DNA from: an uncultured bacterium
GTDB taxonomy: Bacteria > Cyanobacteriota > Vampirovibrionia > Gastranaerophilales > Gastranaerophilaceae
Direction of reading: 5' to 3'
DNA length: 64,000 nt
Assembly (NCBI GenBank): GCA_949283255.1
Contig: CASDRS010000015.1
Span: 1 to 64,000, forward strand
The position numbers were made by a program, and so were the translations under genes. Shown in pieces: positions 10,532-18,578 of this stretch; position 1 is the stretch's first letter, and every line of letters begins with the position of its first letter. The notes beneath the pieces are model-generated. The model was not told the DNA's origin. It searched no databases and saw only the letters and a program-made list of their open reading frames with translations.

Positions 10532-10774
10532 TTATTGTTCGTACAATTTTGGAGGTTTTTTGCCGTATAATTCTAAAATTTCGGATAGCTCAACCAGTGT
10601 AATGGTTCCTCTATTTAGTCTGGATGAAAAACTTGCTCGGTTCGGAGTCCAACCGTATTCTTTTGCCAGTTCCTGAATTAGTTTAGACTGGCTGGAGCCT
10701 TTCTCATATCTTATAATACTGTCAATTTGTGCTTTCCAATATTTAGCTTTTTGTTCTCTTGTAGTTTTTTGCAT
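10532..10774 (-). CDS. Small HTH-like protein of unknown function
   Basis: 80 residues, charged, helical by appearance. The segment SKLIQELAKEYGWTPNRASFSSRLNRGTITLVELSEILELYG has the helix-turn-helix-like spacing and the NxxSRLNRG(T)-type pattern seen in small DUF6471-like proteins, so DNA binding is possible but unproved. TGC-TAAATT ends 6 nt before the ATG, and there is no Shine-Dalgarno, so a leaderless transcript is predicted. It lies 55 nt upstream of the dxr start on the same strand and may be co-transcribed with it. Confidence 0.7.
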   Translation of the reverse strand: MQKTTREQKAKYWKAQIDSIIRYEKGSSQSKLIQELAKEYGWTPNRASFSSRLNRGTITLVELSEILELYGKKPPKLYEQ

Positions 10775-10780
10775 ATTTTT

Positions 10781-10789
10781 AATTTAGCA
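10781..10789 (-). promoter_or_regulatory. Extended -10 promoter of the small HTH-like gene
   Basis: Minus-strand TGC-TAAATT at 10789-10781, then 6 nt, then ATG. The intervening bases are only A and T with no ribosome-binding site. Confidence 0.4.
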
Positions 10790-10824
10790 TTTATTCTCAC
10801 TATACGTAATTGTGTTATACACAT

Positions 10825-10853
10825 TTGACAATTGTTATAATATATGATACAAA
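10825..10853 (+). promoter_or_regulatory. Promoter for the 42-residue membrane peptide gene
   Basis: A perfect TTGACA (10825-10830) is 17 nt from TACAAA (10848-10853). An alternative TATAAT at 10836-10841 is too close to this -35 box. The next gene starts at 10889. Confidence 0.45.
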
Positions 10854-10888
10854 TATTGCGAGATGTTAAATTGAATTTTGAGGTTTTT

Positions 10889-11017
10889 ATGAGTAAAAAG
10901 GATGGCTTATTTTTTAAAATTTCTGGGGTTTTAACGTTGATAATTATTGTAGGTTTGTTGTTTGTTATTAAGACTGCAAATCATTTACTTGTAAAGTTAA
11001 ATTATGTTGTTGATTAA
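10889..11017 (+). CDS. 42-residue single-span membrane peptide
   Basis: Small gene encoding 42 residues: a charged N-terminus (MSKKDG), one hydrophobic segment (SGVLTLIIIVGLLFVI) and a short tail ending KLNYVVD. GAGG lies 5 nt before the ATG, a promoter-like pair lies upstream, and a strong hairpin terminator begins 5 nt after the stop, so it forms a complete transcription unit. The N-in topology is inferred from the positive residues. The function is unknown; the layout fits a small membrane regulator or a toxin-like peptide, but nothing shows either. Confidence 0.55.
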   Translation: MSKKDGLFFKISGVLTLIIIVGLLFVIKTANHLLVKLNYVVD

Positions 11018-11021
11018 ATAT

Positions 11022-11058
11022 AAAAAGCGGGCTTTCAAAACTTGAAAGTCCGCTTTTT
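11022..11058. terminator. Bidirectional terminator between the 42-residue gene and rpsT
   Basis: A near-perfect 17-bp stem (one G-T pair) with A-run on the left and T-run on the right: AAAAAGCGG at 11022-11030 pairs with CCGCTTTTT at 11050-11058. It serves the convergent genes on both strands. Confidence 0.9.
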
Positions 11059-11074
11059 AATTTTGGCGTCAAGC

Positions 11075-11347
11075 TTATTTTGCAGCTTGGATTCTTTTTA
11101 CTGCAAGAACAAGTCTTGATTTTTTTCTTGCTGCTGTGTTTTTGTGCAAAACACCTTTACTTACAGCTTTGTCGCATAATTGATATGCTCTTGAAATAGC
11201 TGCATTTAATGCTTCAGCATCTTCACCCTTAGCAAGTTCTAATACTTTCTTCAATGCAGTTTTAATAGATGTTTTGAAAGCTACGTTTCTAACTCTGTTT
11301 CTTTCAGCTATAAGTACTCTTTTTTTAGCAGATTTAATATTTGCCAT
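11075..11347 (-). CDS. rpsT: 30S ribosomal protein S20
   Basis: Primary 16S rRNA-binding protein of the small subunit, 90 residues, very basic. It starts MANIKSAKKRVLIAERNRVRN and contains the typical Lys/Arg/Ala-rich helices ending in RKKSRLVLAVKRIQAAK. The start at 11347 is chosen over longer in-frame starts because homologues begin with MANIKSA and an AGGAAAGG-type site lies just upstream. S20 synthesis is known to be autoregulated in other bacteria; two adjacent hairpins in the leader here could take part. Confidence 0.96.
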   Translation of the reverse strand: MANIKSAKKRVLIAERNRVRNVAFKTSIKTALKKVLELAKGEDAEALNAAISRAYQLCDKAVSKGVLHKNTAARKKSRLVLAVKRIQAAK

Positions 11348-11371
11348 TTTCGTTTTACCTTTCCTATCTTT

Positions 11372-11410
11372 GGCACTTAATGACGGTGCCGTACTCGAGG
11401 ATGTGAGTAC
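11372..11410 (-). promoter_or_regulatory. Tandem hairpins in the rpsT leader
   Basis: Two abutting small hairpins: GTACTC/GAGTAC (11391-11410) and GGCAC/GTGCC (11372-11390). They lie about 25-63 nt before the rpsT start codon and directly upstream of its ribosome-binding site. Possible site for translational control; inference only. Confidence 0.4.
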
Positions 11411-11450
11411 CTTTATTTTAAACAAAAAAAATCTTTTTGCAATACTACTG

Positions 11451-12425
11451 TTAAGACTTTTTAAAGTTTAATAGTACTTTTAAAGTTTCTTTTTCTTTGT
11501 TCTTCTCAAATCCTTCGATTGCATCATCAACGCTGTACGTTGCTGAGATTAGCGGTGAAAAGTCTATTCTTTCTGATTTTAAAAGTCTCAATGCTGCAGG
11601 AAATTGTCCGCATCTTGAGCCAAGTACTGTTATCTCATCGATAACAATCGGTGCGAGATTGAATTCTTTTGATGCTGCAACTGTGCTTTTTAAAACAAGT
11701 ACACCGCGTGGCTTTGTTAAGGCTAATGCAGTTTCAAATCCTGAGATTGAGCCTGTAGCTTCTACAACTACATCATAGGTTTTTTCAACTTTCAAATCGT
11801 TCAAAAGACAAGTTTCAACGCCTTGTGCTTTTGCTATATCAAGTTTGTTTTGATGTTTGCCAACAAGCATTACATCAATATTTTGCGCATTTAGTGTCAG
11901 TGCTGTGATTAATCCTAATTTGCCGTCTCCAAGTACAATGACTTTTTCAAAAGGTTTTATGTGAAGTTGTTCTGTTATCTCACAAGCTGCAGCAAGAGGT
12001 TCTACAAATACTGCCTGTTCATCCGGAACATTATCTGGCACCTCAAATAAAACTTCCAAAGGCATTGTAAAATATTCTGCAAAACAGCCGTCTTTTCTCC
12101 AAATTCCGAGGGTGTGTCTGTCAGGACAATGACGATATAATTTTTCTGCGCAATATGGACAGTCAGGTTTTTTACAGCCATAACTGATTTCTGCGACAAC
12201 TCTTTTGCCTAATAAAGATTGGTCTTCATCGTTTATTTCTTCTACTACTCCGACAGCCTCGTGTCCGAGTATTCCTTTATATCCCATATAACCTTTTGTT
12301 ATTTCGTAATCAGTGTTACAAATTCCTGCCAAAGTTACTCTTATAAGAGCTTCTCCTTTTTTCGGAACCGGTTTTGGGTAGTTGTTATCAAGTTTTAAAC
12401 CTTCATCAAATACTACAGCTTTCAT
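11451..12425 (-). CDS. Zinc-dependent alcohol dehydrogenase (MDR family)
   Basis: Medium-chain dehydrogenase/reductase oxidising an alcohol or polyol with NAD(P), 324 residues. The catalytic zinc site is visible as the Cys in LAGICNTDY and GHE in GILGHEAVGVV. Four cysteines of the structural zinc lie in KKPDCPYCAEKLYRHC plus the preceding C. The nucleotide site is VLGDGKLGL. The glycine-rich loop reads GDGKLG rather than the commoner GxGxxG. The Shine-Dalgarno AAGGAG is 8-9 nt before ATG. The substrate cannot be told from the sequence; sorbitol/threonine-type and chlorin-pathway BchC-like enzymes are relatives. Confidence 0.85.
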   Translation of the reverse strand: MKAVVFDEGLKLDNNYPKPVPKKGEALIRVTLAGICNTDYEITKGYMGYKGILGHEAVGVVEEINDEDQSLLGKRVVAEISYGCKKPDCPYCAEKLYRHCPDRHTLGIWRKDGCFAEYFTMPLEVLFEVPDNVPDEQAVFVEPLAAACEITEQLHIKPFEKVIVLGDGKLGLITALTLNAQNIDVMLVGKHQNKLDIAKAQGVETCLLNDLKVEKTYDVVVEATGSISGFETALALTKPRGVLVLKSTVAASKEFNLAPIVIDEITVLGSRCGQFPAALRLLKSERIDFSPLISATYSVDDAIEGFEKNKEKETLKVLLNFKKS

Positions 12426-12453
12426 AACTTCTCTCCTTGTCTTTACTTAGATA

Positions 12454-12462
12454 ATTTTACCA
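12454..12462 (-). promoter_or_regulatory. Extended -10 promoter of the alcohol dehydrogenase gene
   Basis: Minus-strand TGG-TAAAAT at 12462-12454 lies about 28 nt before the ATG, with the Shine-Dalgarno AAGGAG between. This is a conventional leader, unlike the neighbouring dxr and HTH genes. Confidence 0.45.
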
Positions 12463-12495
12463 TAAAAAAGAAAAACCGCCTTCTTAGAAAGCGGT
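12461..12495 (-). terminator. Terminator of the first MGMAASQAR gene
   Basis: ACCGC (12475-12479) pairs with GCGGT (12491-12495), with inner TTCT/AGAA. On the minus strand it is followed by a T-rich run. It lies 68 nt downstream of the stop at 12563. Confidence 0.7.
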
Positions 12496-12562
12496 AGGGG
12501 AAAAGTTACAAATATTTTTGTAAATAAGGAAATAAAAGGAAAAGGAATCAAAAAATAAATCT

Positions 12563-13702
12563 TTATGAGAAAGTCTTGAACGAACTTTCAACGTTCTTAT
12601 CAATTACTGTTTTCAATGCATCGTATTCTGTCTGTAATGCACTGTGTTCTGTATCAAGCTTTCTTAATTCAAGGTCATACTTGTTGTCTTTTTGTTCCAA
12701 ATCATCCAGTTTCATTTGGTACTCTTGTTCAACAAGTGCAATTTCTCTTTCATCCGTAACCTCTTGAATTGCTGAATCTGAATCAATTGATGTGGATACG
12801 AATTTTTGTTCAACTGCAGAATAGTATTCTAACTGCAAGTTGCCGTCTTTTAATTCTTGTTCAAACCAAGTGTTGTCTTTAATCGTTTTGGTTTCGTCAT
12901 CTTCTACGTAATAGCCAGCTGAGGACATTTTTTGGAAAATGTTCTTTAAGTAATTGATGTAGCCGACATTGTCAGGATCTTCTGCCGTTTTTAATGCAGA
13001 ACCTGAATTTGATGTTCCATAGTATGCCTCAGTTAATGATGCGGCATAGTCATAAAAATCTCTCTGTTCTTGAGTTGTACCTTCGTAGTTGAGAGCTTTT
13101 GTTGTTTTTTCTCCGGTTGTAAGGTCTGTAACAGTATAGGTCGGGTATCCGTCAAAAGATGCATTACTAAATGATGTGTAACCAAAGTCCAAACCGTGCT
13201 CTTCATCTTCACCAATGTGAAGTCCTACTGATGTCAAATACTGGTCCCAAGCCTCGTGAATTTGTTGATAGGCCTTCGCTTTTTCCTGATCTGTTGCAGT
13301 TGTGCTGTCTTTCTTGATTGTGATATCTGTTTGAGAATATCCCAATGCAGCAAGAAATTTGTTGTAATCTCCGTTTCCTTTTTCAAATGCATCTGCAAGT
13401 TTTGATGTTACTAAAACTTTTCCTTTCTTATCTGTAACTACATATTGTGTCCCTGCGGCAACAGTGTTGTAACCTGTCATCAAGCCGTATGAAATGTCTG
13501 TGTAAACTTCTTCTGAACCGTTAAAGCCTGTTAATACAGTTAACTTTGTAGCTTTTAACGCATTCAAGTAATCCTTATTTACTTCTTCAGTTTGATTAGC
13601 AAGACGAATTTTTGAATATGAAATGCTTTGACCGGAATTTTCATTATCGGTCAATCTCGCTGTAATACTCAGCAGTCTAGCTTGTGATGCAGCCATTCCC
13701 AT
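12563..13702 (-). CDS. MGMAASQAR-family protein of unknown function (first copy)
   Basis: 379 residues, function not recognised. The N-terminus (MGMAASQARLLSITARLTDNE, then an amphipathic helix with ...RLANQTEEVNKDYLNAL) and the C-terminus (coiled coil LELRKLDTEHSALQTEYDAL, then KTVIDKNVESSFKTFS) match those of the gene at 57516-58757. The middle 250 residues are acidic, polar and rich in Asp, Thr and Tyr, and do not match. Fixed helical ends with a variable middle recall flagellar rod/hook or type III filament proteins. That is an architectural analogy, not a family assignment. No signal peptide and almost no cysteine. Own terminator downstream; monocistronic. Confidence 0.85.
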   Translation of the reverse strand: MGMAASQARLLSITARLTDNENSGQSISYSKIRLANQTEEVNKDYLNALKATKLTVLTGFNGSEEVYTDISYGLMTGYNTVAAGTQYVVTDKKGKVLVTSKLADAFEKGNGDYNKFLAALGYSQTDITIKKDSTTATDQEKAKAYQQIHEAWDQYLTSVGLHIGEDEEHGLDFGYTSFSNASFDGYPTYTVTDLTTGEKTTKALNYEGTTQEQRDFYDYAASLTEAYYGTSNSGSALKTAEDPDNVGYINYLKNIFQKMSSAGYYVEDDETKTIKDNTWFEQELKDGNLQLEYYSAVEQKFVSTSIDSDSAIQEVTDEREIALVEQEYQMKLDDLEQKDNKYDLELRKLDTEHSALQTEYDALKTVIDKNVESSFKTFS

Positions 13703-13807
13703 AAGTTTCGATCCGTCCTTTCATTTCTTTCTCTGATGTTTTTTTATACGGCATGTTTTTTTCTAAACTTTAGGCTTCTTTTCGATTTGTTAATAATTTG
13801 TTACAAA

Positions 13808-13836
13808 TTGTACCCTTTAATGTGTTGTGCTAAAAT
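13808..13836 (+). promoter_or_regulatory. Promoter for the GGDEF gene
   Basis: TTGTAC (13808-13813), 17-nt spacer, TAAAAT (13831-13836) with TGC directly before it. The gene starts 32 nt later with AAGAAGG as ribosome-binding site. Confidence 0.6.
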
Positions 13837-13868
13837 TCAAATATAAGAAGAGTTTAAGAAGGTAAAAT

Positions 13869-14741
13869 ATGAAAAATATAATTGTTTACACAACTAAGAA
13901 AGTATCAGATTTGGCTGATGTTTTAGCTACTATTGATGATACTAATGTTAGAATTGAAGATGCTGCGAAATTGAGAGAATATGAAACTCTTAACGCAGGT
14001 CTTTTAGTTATTGAAGATGTCCCGAATATCAAAGATGTTTTGATGGTAACGAAGTTTAAGTCTCCTGTACTCTTTATCGGTGAACCGTTTAAGGGTACAG
14101 TTGTTCGTGCTGTGACTTATGATTTGATTAAGACTCCTGTTGATAAAGATGAACTTGTTATTCGTGCAAAATCTTTGTTAAAGATTAAAGAGTTGAGAGA
14201 TAAGCTAAATCAGGTTTCTACTACTGATGAGCTAACAGGGCTACATAACAGAAAATATTTGCATGAACGTCTTGAACAGGAAATGTCTCGTGCAAAACGT
14301 TATGGAACAAAGCTTTCTTGCTTGTTGTTTGACTTAGATTTCTTTAAGGTTGTTAATGATATTTACGGATATGATTGGGGAGATGTGCTTCTTCGTTCTA
14401 TAGCTGATAAATTGAAGCAGCTTATCCGTAAAGAAGATATTTTGACAAGATATGGTGATGAGGAATTTTTATTAATTCTTCCAAACACTTCTGAAGAAAA
14501 TGCATATCTTTTTGCAGAACGTTTCAGACGTGATATTGAAAAGATGGAATTTATTCCTGCAGGTGAAGAAGAAAGACATCCTATTACTATATCAGGCGGT
14601 ATTTCAACATATCCTTGTCTTGAAAATGTTGATGAGGATGTTAATACAATTATCAGATACGCAGAGCACGCTCTTTATAATGCTAAAAAGCGTGGTAAAA
14701 ACAAAATTGTCCAATTCTCTCAAATAAATTTAGGAGACTAG
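13869..14741 (+). CDS. Diguanylate cyclase-like GGDEF protein with altered signature
   Basis: 290 residues. Residues 1-115 form a receiver-like fold without a clear phosphorylatable Asp; 120-285 form a GGDEF domain (TTDELTGLHNRKYLHERL, then FDLDFFKVVND). GGDEF domains make cyclic di-GMP from GTP at a dimer interface. The signature reads GDEEF instead of GG(D/E)EF, replacing the second glycine with Asp, and the usual GHxxGD reads GYDWGD. The inhibitory I-site RxxD (RKED) is intact five residues before the signature. It may be an active variant or a c-di-GMP sensor. It is cytoplasmic, alone on its transcript, and divergent from the MGMAASQAR gene. Confidence 0.88.
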   Translation: MKNIIVYTTKKVSDLADVLATIDDTNVRIEDAAKLREYETLNAGLLVIEDVPNIKDVLMVTKFKSPVLFIGEPFKGTVVRAVTYDLIKTPVDKDELVIRAKSLLKIKELRDKLNQVSTTDELTGLHNRKYLHERLEQEMSRAKRYGTKLSCLLFDLDFFKVVNDIYGYDWGDVLLRSIADKLKQLIRKEDILTRYGDEEFLLILPNTSEENAYLFAERFRRDIEKMEFIPAGEEERHPITISGGISTYPCLENVDEDVNTIIRYAEHALYNAKKRGKNKIVQFSQINLGD

Positions 14742-14798
14742 AGGACAATAAAACAGACTTCCTTTCTGAACACTTATATAGTGTAAAATCTGGTTATT

Positions 14799-14826
14799 AG
14801 GCGATTTTTAAGAATCGCCTTTTTTA
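14799..14826 (+). terminator. Terminator of the GGDEF gene
   Basis: AGGCGATT (14799-14806) pairs with AATCGCCT (14813-14820), followed by a T-run. Confidence 0.85.
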
Positions 14827-14860
14827 TTGCGATTATTTTATAAATTTATAAACAATAAGC

Positions 14861-14887
14861 AAAAACCGCCTCTTGTTAAAGAAGCGG
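14861..14887 (-). terminator. Terminator of the SLH-protein gene
   Basis: CCGCCTCTT (14866-14874) pairs with AAGAAGCGG (14879-14887), with one G-U pair on the transcribed strand, followed on that strand by TTTTT. Confidence 0.75.
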
Positions 14888-14925
14888 CTTTTGCGGCGTA
14901 CGAATGACTATTTGTGTCGGCTGGA

Positions 14926-16974
14926 TTACTCATTACAACCGAAGGCAATAGTAACGTGTTCTCTAGGGTTAACTGCAGAGATTTTGTATCCCTTAGGGTC
15001 AACAAGGTAAGCAAATTCGTCGCCTGTAGTTTGGAATAAGCCAACAGTACCAGAGATTGCTGTTCTTGTGATGTCTACAGGAGCCTTAACAGTTTCCCAC
15101 AAACCATCTCCAAGGTTTCTTGCTGCTGCACCAAATTCGCCTTGGAATACGTGACCTAACATGTAACCTGCATCGTTAGATACGTTTTCAACAGCGTTAC
15201 CAAGGTTAGCGATAGCGCCACCTGCGGTTCTACCTACGATACCAACAAGTGAACCTGCCCATGTGAATGGAGCTTCAACAAGTCTTGCAACAGGGTTAAC
15301 TTGTTTTGATTTGTTAACTTGTGCTTGCAATATTTGTTTTGGTAAGTTAGCTTTGCAATCACCATTCTTGATGCTTGTAAATGATAATTTAATTGCACCC
15401 TTATCACAGCCTGATGGTCTGATAACTTCAACAACTTGACCTGTTACGGTTGAACCGCAAGGGAATGTTACACCGTTGATTGTTATGTCTTCAAGAGTGT
15501 TTGCTCTGAAGTACTGACCTACGTGAGATGATTTTGCTGTAATTTGGTCTATCATTTTTACTTTTAATGTAGGGATTTTTACGATTTCTTCGTTTTCAAC
15601 AAAGGCTTGTTTGTCTGTTGGACATACTGGACACATTTCATTAGCTGTTTTTGGATTTGTGTCATAGCCTAATGCTACACGAATTGTTTGCATCATTGAT
15701 GCGATATCTGCACGAGATGCTTCTCTGTTAGGGAAAATCATATTCGGATTAGGTGAATCTTTTAATGCACCGTTTTCCAATGATTTTGCTACCGGAATTC
15801 TTGCCCATCCAGGGACAGTGTTTCCGTCTGCGTATTTTGACAAGATTTCATTTGCTCTGCATTCATCAATATCGCAAGTCATACCTTTTGCGATAGAAGT
15901 AAGAGCTTCGGCACGTGTAACCTTGTGGTTAGGTTCAAATTTGCCGTTTGGATATCCTGCCAATAAATCTTCATCTACGGCTTTTGCAATTGCGGCATTT
16001 GCCCAGTTGTTTTGTGGAACATCTTTGAATAATGCTTTTTGCGGCATACCGCAGTCGTCAAGATTGAAGCCTTTTACTAGCATTGTTGCGAATTCGGCAC
16101 GAGTGATATCTCTGCCAGGTTTGAACATTCCGTCAGGATAACCTACTACTACGTTATTCATTGCAAGTTTGTCTATGTCACAAGCTGCCCAATATCCGTT
16201 TGGTACGTCAGGGAACATACAGCCTGTAGTTGAAGCTGCTGCACCTACCGGAGTTCCTCCCATTGCAGCTTTCATATCAAAAGGGACTAATGTCTTTTTT
16301 ACTGCTTGCATTGAATTTTCTGTTTGAATATCTACAGGACAGTTGTTACCGTCCATTATTCTCTCGTTTCTTTCAATAGGGATACCGTTATGACGGGTAG
16401 GGTCTTCTCCAAGACATGGCATTTGTGTTGCGGCTCCCGTAACTTGTCCTTGTGAGGAAACTGTTACCCCATTTGTTGAAGCTGACATTGTCGGAGCTGC
16501 ACCTTGGGTGCCTGTTTCTGTTGAAAGAATTGAGTTTGCTGGTTCTCCCATGTAGTTGTTTGCACCGTATATGGCATTTGGATAACCATATACCTGCTTC
16601 ATGTCTTTTCTGTCAGGTTTTCCTGTCCCTGGACATACTGCACAAGATGGAACTGCAGGTGCATCGCAACCTAGATTTTCATTTTCGCATCCGCAGTCAC
16701 TTTTCTTTTTTTCGCAAGGATCCTGTTTGCAAGGATCGTCGCACGGTTCTGCTTTTTCGCAGTCACATTCATCAAATGATTTTTTGCAGTTGTCACATGT
16801 AGGCGTTTTGGTACATGGACAAGCCGGACCTGTTACTACAGGTAAAGCTTCCGCACACGGCTGTTGTGCTGTCGGCTGCTGTGTGCATGGGCAAGCTGCC
16901 ATTGCTTGATTCAAGGAACACGTTGCTATTCCAACGGCAATTGCAGCTGCCACAGTTAGTTTTTTAATTGTCAT
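14926..16974 (-). CDS. Secreted SLH-domain surface protein with cysteine-rich N-terminus
   Basis: 682 residues from the ATG at 16974, chosen for its strong AAGGAGG. It has a clear signal peptide (MTIKKLTVAAAIAVGIATC...NQAMA, cleavage before ACPC). The next 90 residues hold 17 cysteines in CPC, CxxC and PC pairs. Three SLH repeats follow (about residues 255-450; FPDVPNGYWAACDIDKLAMNNVVVGYPDG, FKDVPQNNWANAAI, and a third with WARIPVAKSLENGALKD). A glycine/alanine-rich C-terminal domain completes it. SLH domains anchor proteins to cell-wall polymers; in Cyanobacteria they link outer membrane and peptidoglycan. The cysteine block could be disulfide-crosslinked or bind metal. Probably a major envelope protein; exact role unknown. 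Confidence 0.85.
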   Translation of the reverse strand: MTIKKLTVAAAIAVGIATCSLNQAMAACPCTQQPTAQQPCAEALPVVTGPACPCTKTPTCDNCKKSFDECDCEKAEPCDDPCKQDPCEKKKSDCGCENENLGCDAPAVPSCAVCPGTGKPDRKDMKQVYGYPNAIYGANNYMGEPANSILSTETGTQGAAPTMSASTNGVTVSSQGQVTGAATQMPCLGEDPTRHNGIPIERNERIMDGNNCPVDIQTENSMQAVKKTLVPFDMKAAMGGTPVGAAASTTGCMFPDVPNGYWAACDIDKLAMNNVVVGYPDGMFKPGRDITRAEFATMLVKGFNLDDCGMPQKALFKDVPQNNWANAAIAKAVDEDLLAGYPNGKFEPNHKVTRAEALTSIAKGMTCDIDECRANEILSKYADGNTVPGWARIPVAKSLENGALKDSPNPNMIFPNREASRADIASMMQTIRVALGYDTNPKTANEMCPVCPTDKQAFVENEEIVKIPTLKVKMIDQITAKSSHVGQYFRANTLEDITINGVTFPCGSTVTGQVVEVIRPSGCDKGAIKLSFTSIKNGDCKANLPKQILQAQVNKSKQVNPVARLVEAPFTWAGSLVGIVGRTAGGAIANLGNAVENVSNDAGYMLGHVFQGEFGAAARNLGDGLWETVKAPVDITRTAISGTVGLFQTTGDEFAYLVDPKGYKISAVNPREHVTIAFGCNE

Positions 16975-17123
16975 TTTTACCTCCTTGTGTTGTGGCGGGT
17001 TTTTTACCAAATACCCGAAAAAAAGCTTAAAAAACAAACTTATACCTGATTATGTACTTTATTTGCTCTGATAAACATTACCGCAAGGGCTTATTCACTC
17101 GGGCTATTTGATATTTTTTACAT

Positions 17124-17154
17124 ACAAAAAAAGACGATTTTTAAATCGTCTTTT
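17124..17154 (-). terminator. Terminator of the OPA transporter gene
   Basis: AAAAGACGATT pairs with AATCGTCTTTT around a 4-nt loop, with seven A on the left (T-run on the minus strand). It lies just after the stop at 17176. Confidence 0.85.
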
Positions 17155-17175
17155 AGTATTTATTATTTATTAAAA

Positions 17176-18576
17176 TTATGCTTTGCACTTTTTTCTAATC
17201 TTTTCGTAGATTAAAAGAATTGTACAAATTACAACGCAAATCATTGTTGATATCATCCAGAATGCAATTGCTCCGTTCCATCCGAATTTATCTACAACAT
17301 ATCCTGTTCCACCTGATGAAAGTGCCGCTCCAATATAACCAAATACTCCGGTAAATCCTATTGAGGCTGATGCTACTTTTTTAGAACTGCTTTCTACTGC
17401 GCATAATCCGCCTATTAGCATTTGTGGACCTGCGGTAAATACACCTATCATTGCAGCGTATACATAATCCATAATGTGGTTTGATGCAGGATTTGCTGCA
17501 AACGCAAGTAAACTCATTATTAAGCATATAAGAAATACTATATTAATAGGGGTTCTGTTTCCTTTATATATTTTATCCGAAATTACACCGGCAAAAATAG
17601 CACCCATGGCTCCAACTAATGCCAGTGAACTTAGTTTTGTGCTGGCTAATGTAAGAGGATTGCCTTTTACTTCAACCAAATATTTTACCAGCCAATCTTC
17701 GGTTCCAAATCTTATAATATATACAAATATATAAGCTATTGCCAACATCCAAATAACCGGATTGCATAGAATGTGTTCCTTAAATATTTGAAAATATGTT
17801 CTATTATCGGTTTCACCTTCCTCGCAATCTTGTTTTACAGGTTCATTATTGTATTTTTCTATGTCAGGAAGTCCCATTGTTTGCGGTTTGTCTCTTAATC
17901 TGTTGTATAACCACAAGCCAGTTATTATACATATTACGGCCGGCACATAGAAAGCTCCCATCCAACCGAATTTTTCGATAACTATACCTGATAATGTTAC
18001 AGCTGAGAATACCCCTATCTGGTGCGAGGTAGACCATAATGACCACTTTGTCCCTCTTTCGGAATTTGAAAACCAGTATGAAAGACTCTTTGCAACCGGT
18101 GGAAATCCGCAAGATTGAAACCATCCGTTTGCTCCCCAGAAAAATGCCAAAAGCCATAATAAAATTGTTGCTGAAGGCAGTCCGAAGAAACTTATATGAC
18201 CAGGAGTAATAAAAAGTGCACTTAATACAAAGCAGATATTGCATATTGCGGATAATATAAGAGCCGTAGGCAAAAATGTTCGAACATTTGCCTTATCTGC
18301 TATAACTCCGTTTATAAATTTCCCAATTCCGTACGTTACGTATAGTGTTGAACCCAATAAACCGAGTTCCGTATTTGATAAGTGTAATGCTTCACCCATT
18401 GCTGGCAGTGCCACTGCTATATTTTTTCTGCAAAGGTGGAATACTACATAAGCAATAAAACTTGAGTAAAAAATTCTCCATCGAAATTCCGAATATAATT
18501 TTTTTACTTTCCCTTCATCTTTAATTGGCTCCGCGAAAGGAGGTTCCTTAAAGAATTCTATAAATTTATTTGACAT
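17176..18576 (-). CDS. Organophosphate:phosphate antiporter (GlpT/UhpT-type MFS)
   Basis: Inner-membrane transporter of the OPA family in the major facilitator superfamily, 466 residues with about 12 hydrophobic spans. Family features are YVVFHLCRKNIAVALPAMGE at the first helix and GANGWFQSCGFPPVAKSLSYWFSNSERG. That places it with GlpT, UhpT and UhpC, which exchange phosphate for glycerol 3-phosphate or hexose 6-phosphate, or act as sensors. The substrate cannot be resolved here. It starts 2 nt after the stop of the exonuclease gene, so both share a transcript. Confidence 0.87.
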   Translation of the reverse strand: MSNKFIEFFKEPPFAEPIKDEGKVKKLYSEFRWRIFYSSFIAYVVFHLCRKNIAVALPAMGEALHLSNTELGLLGSTLYVTYGIGKFINGVIADKANVRTFLPTALILSAICNICFVLSALFITPGHISFFGLPSATILLWLLAFFWGANGWFQSCGFPPVAKSLSYWFSNSERGTKWSLWSTSHQIGVFSAVTLSGIVIEKFGWMGAFYVPAVICIITGLWLYNRLRDKPQTMGLPDIEKYNNEPVKQDCEEGETDNRTYFQIFKEHILCNPVIWMLAIAYIFVYIIRFGTEDWLVKYLVEVKGNPLTLASTKLSSLALVGAMGAIFAGVISDKIYKGNRTPINIVFLICLIMSLLAFAANPASNHIMDYVYAAMIGVFTAGPQMLIGGLCAVESSSKKVASASIGFTGVFGYIGAALSSGGTGYVVDKFGWNGAIAFWMISTMICVVICTILLIYEKIRKKCKA

Positions 18577-18578
18577 TA

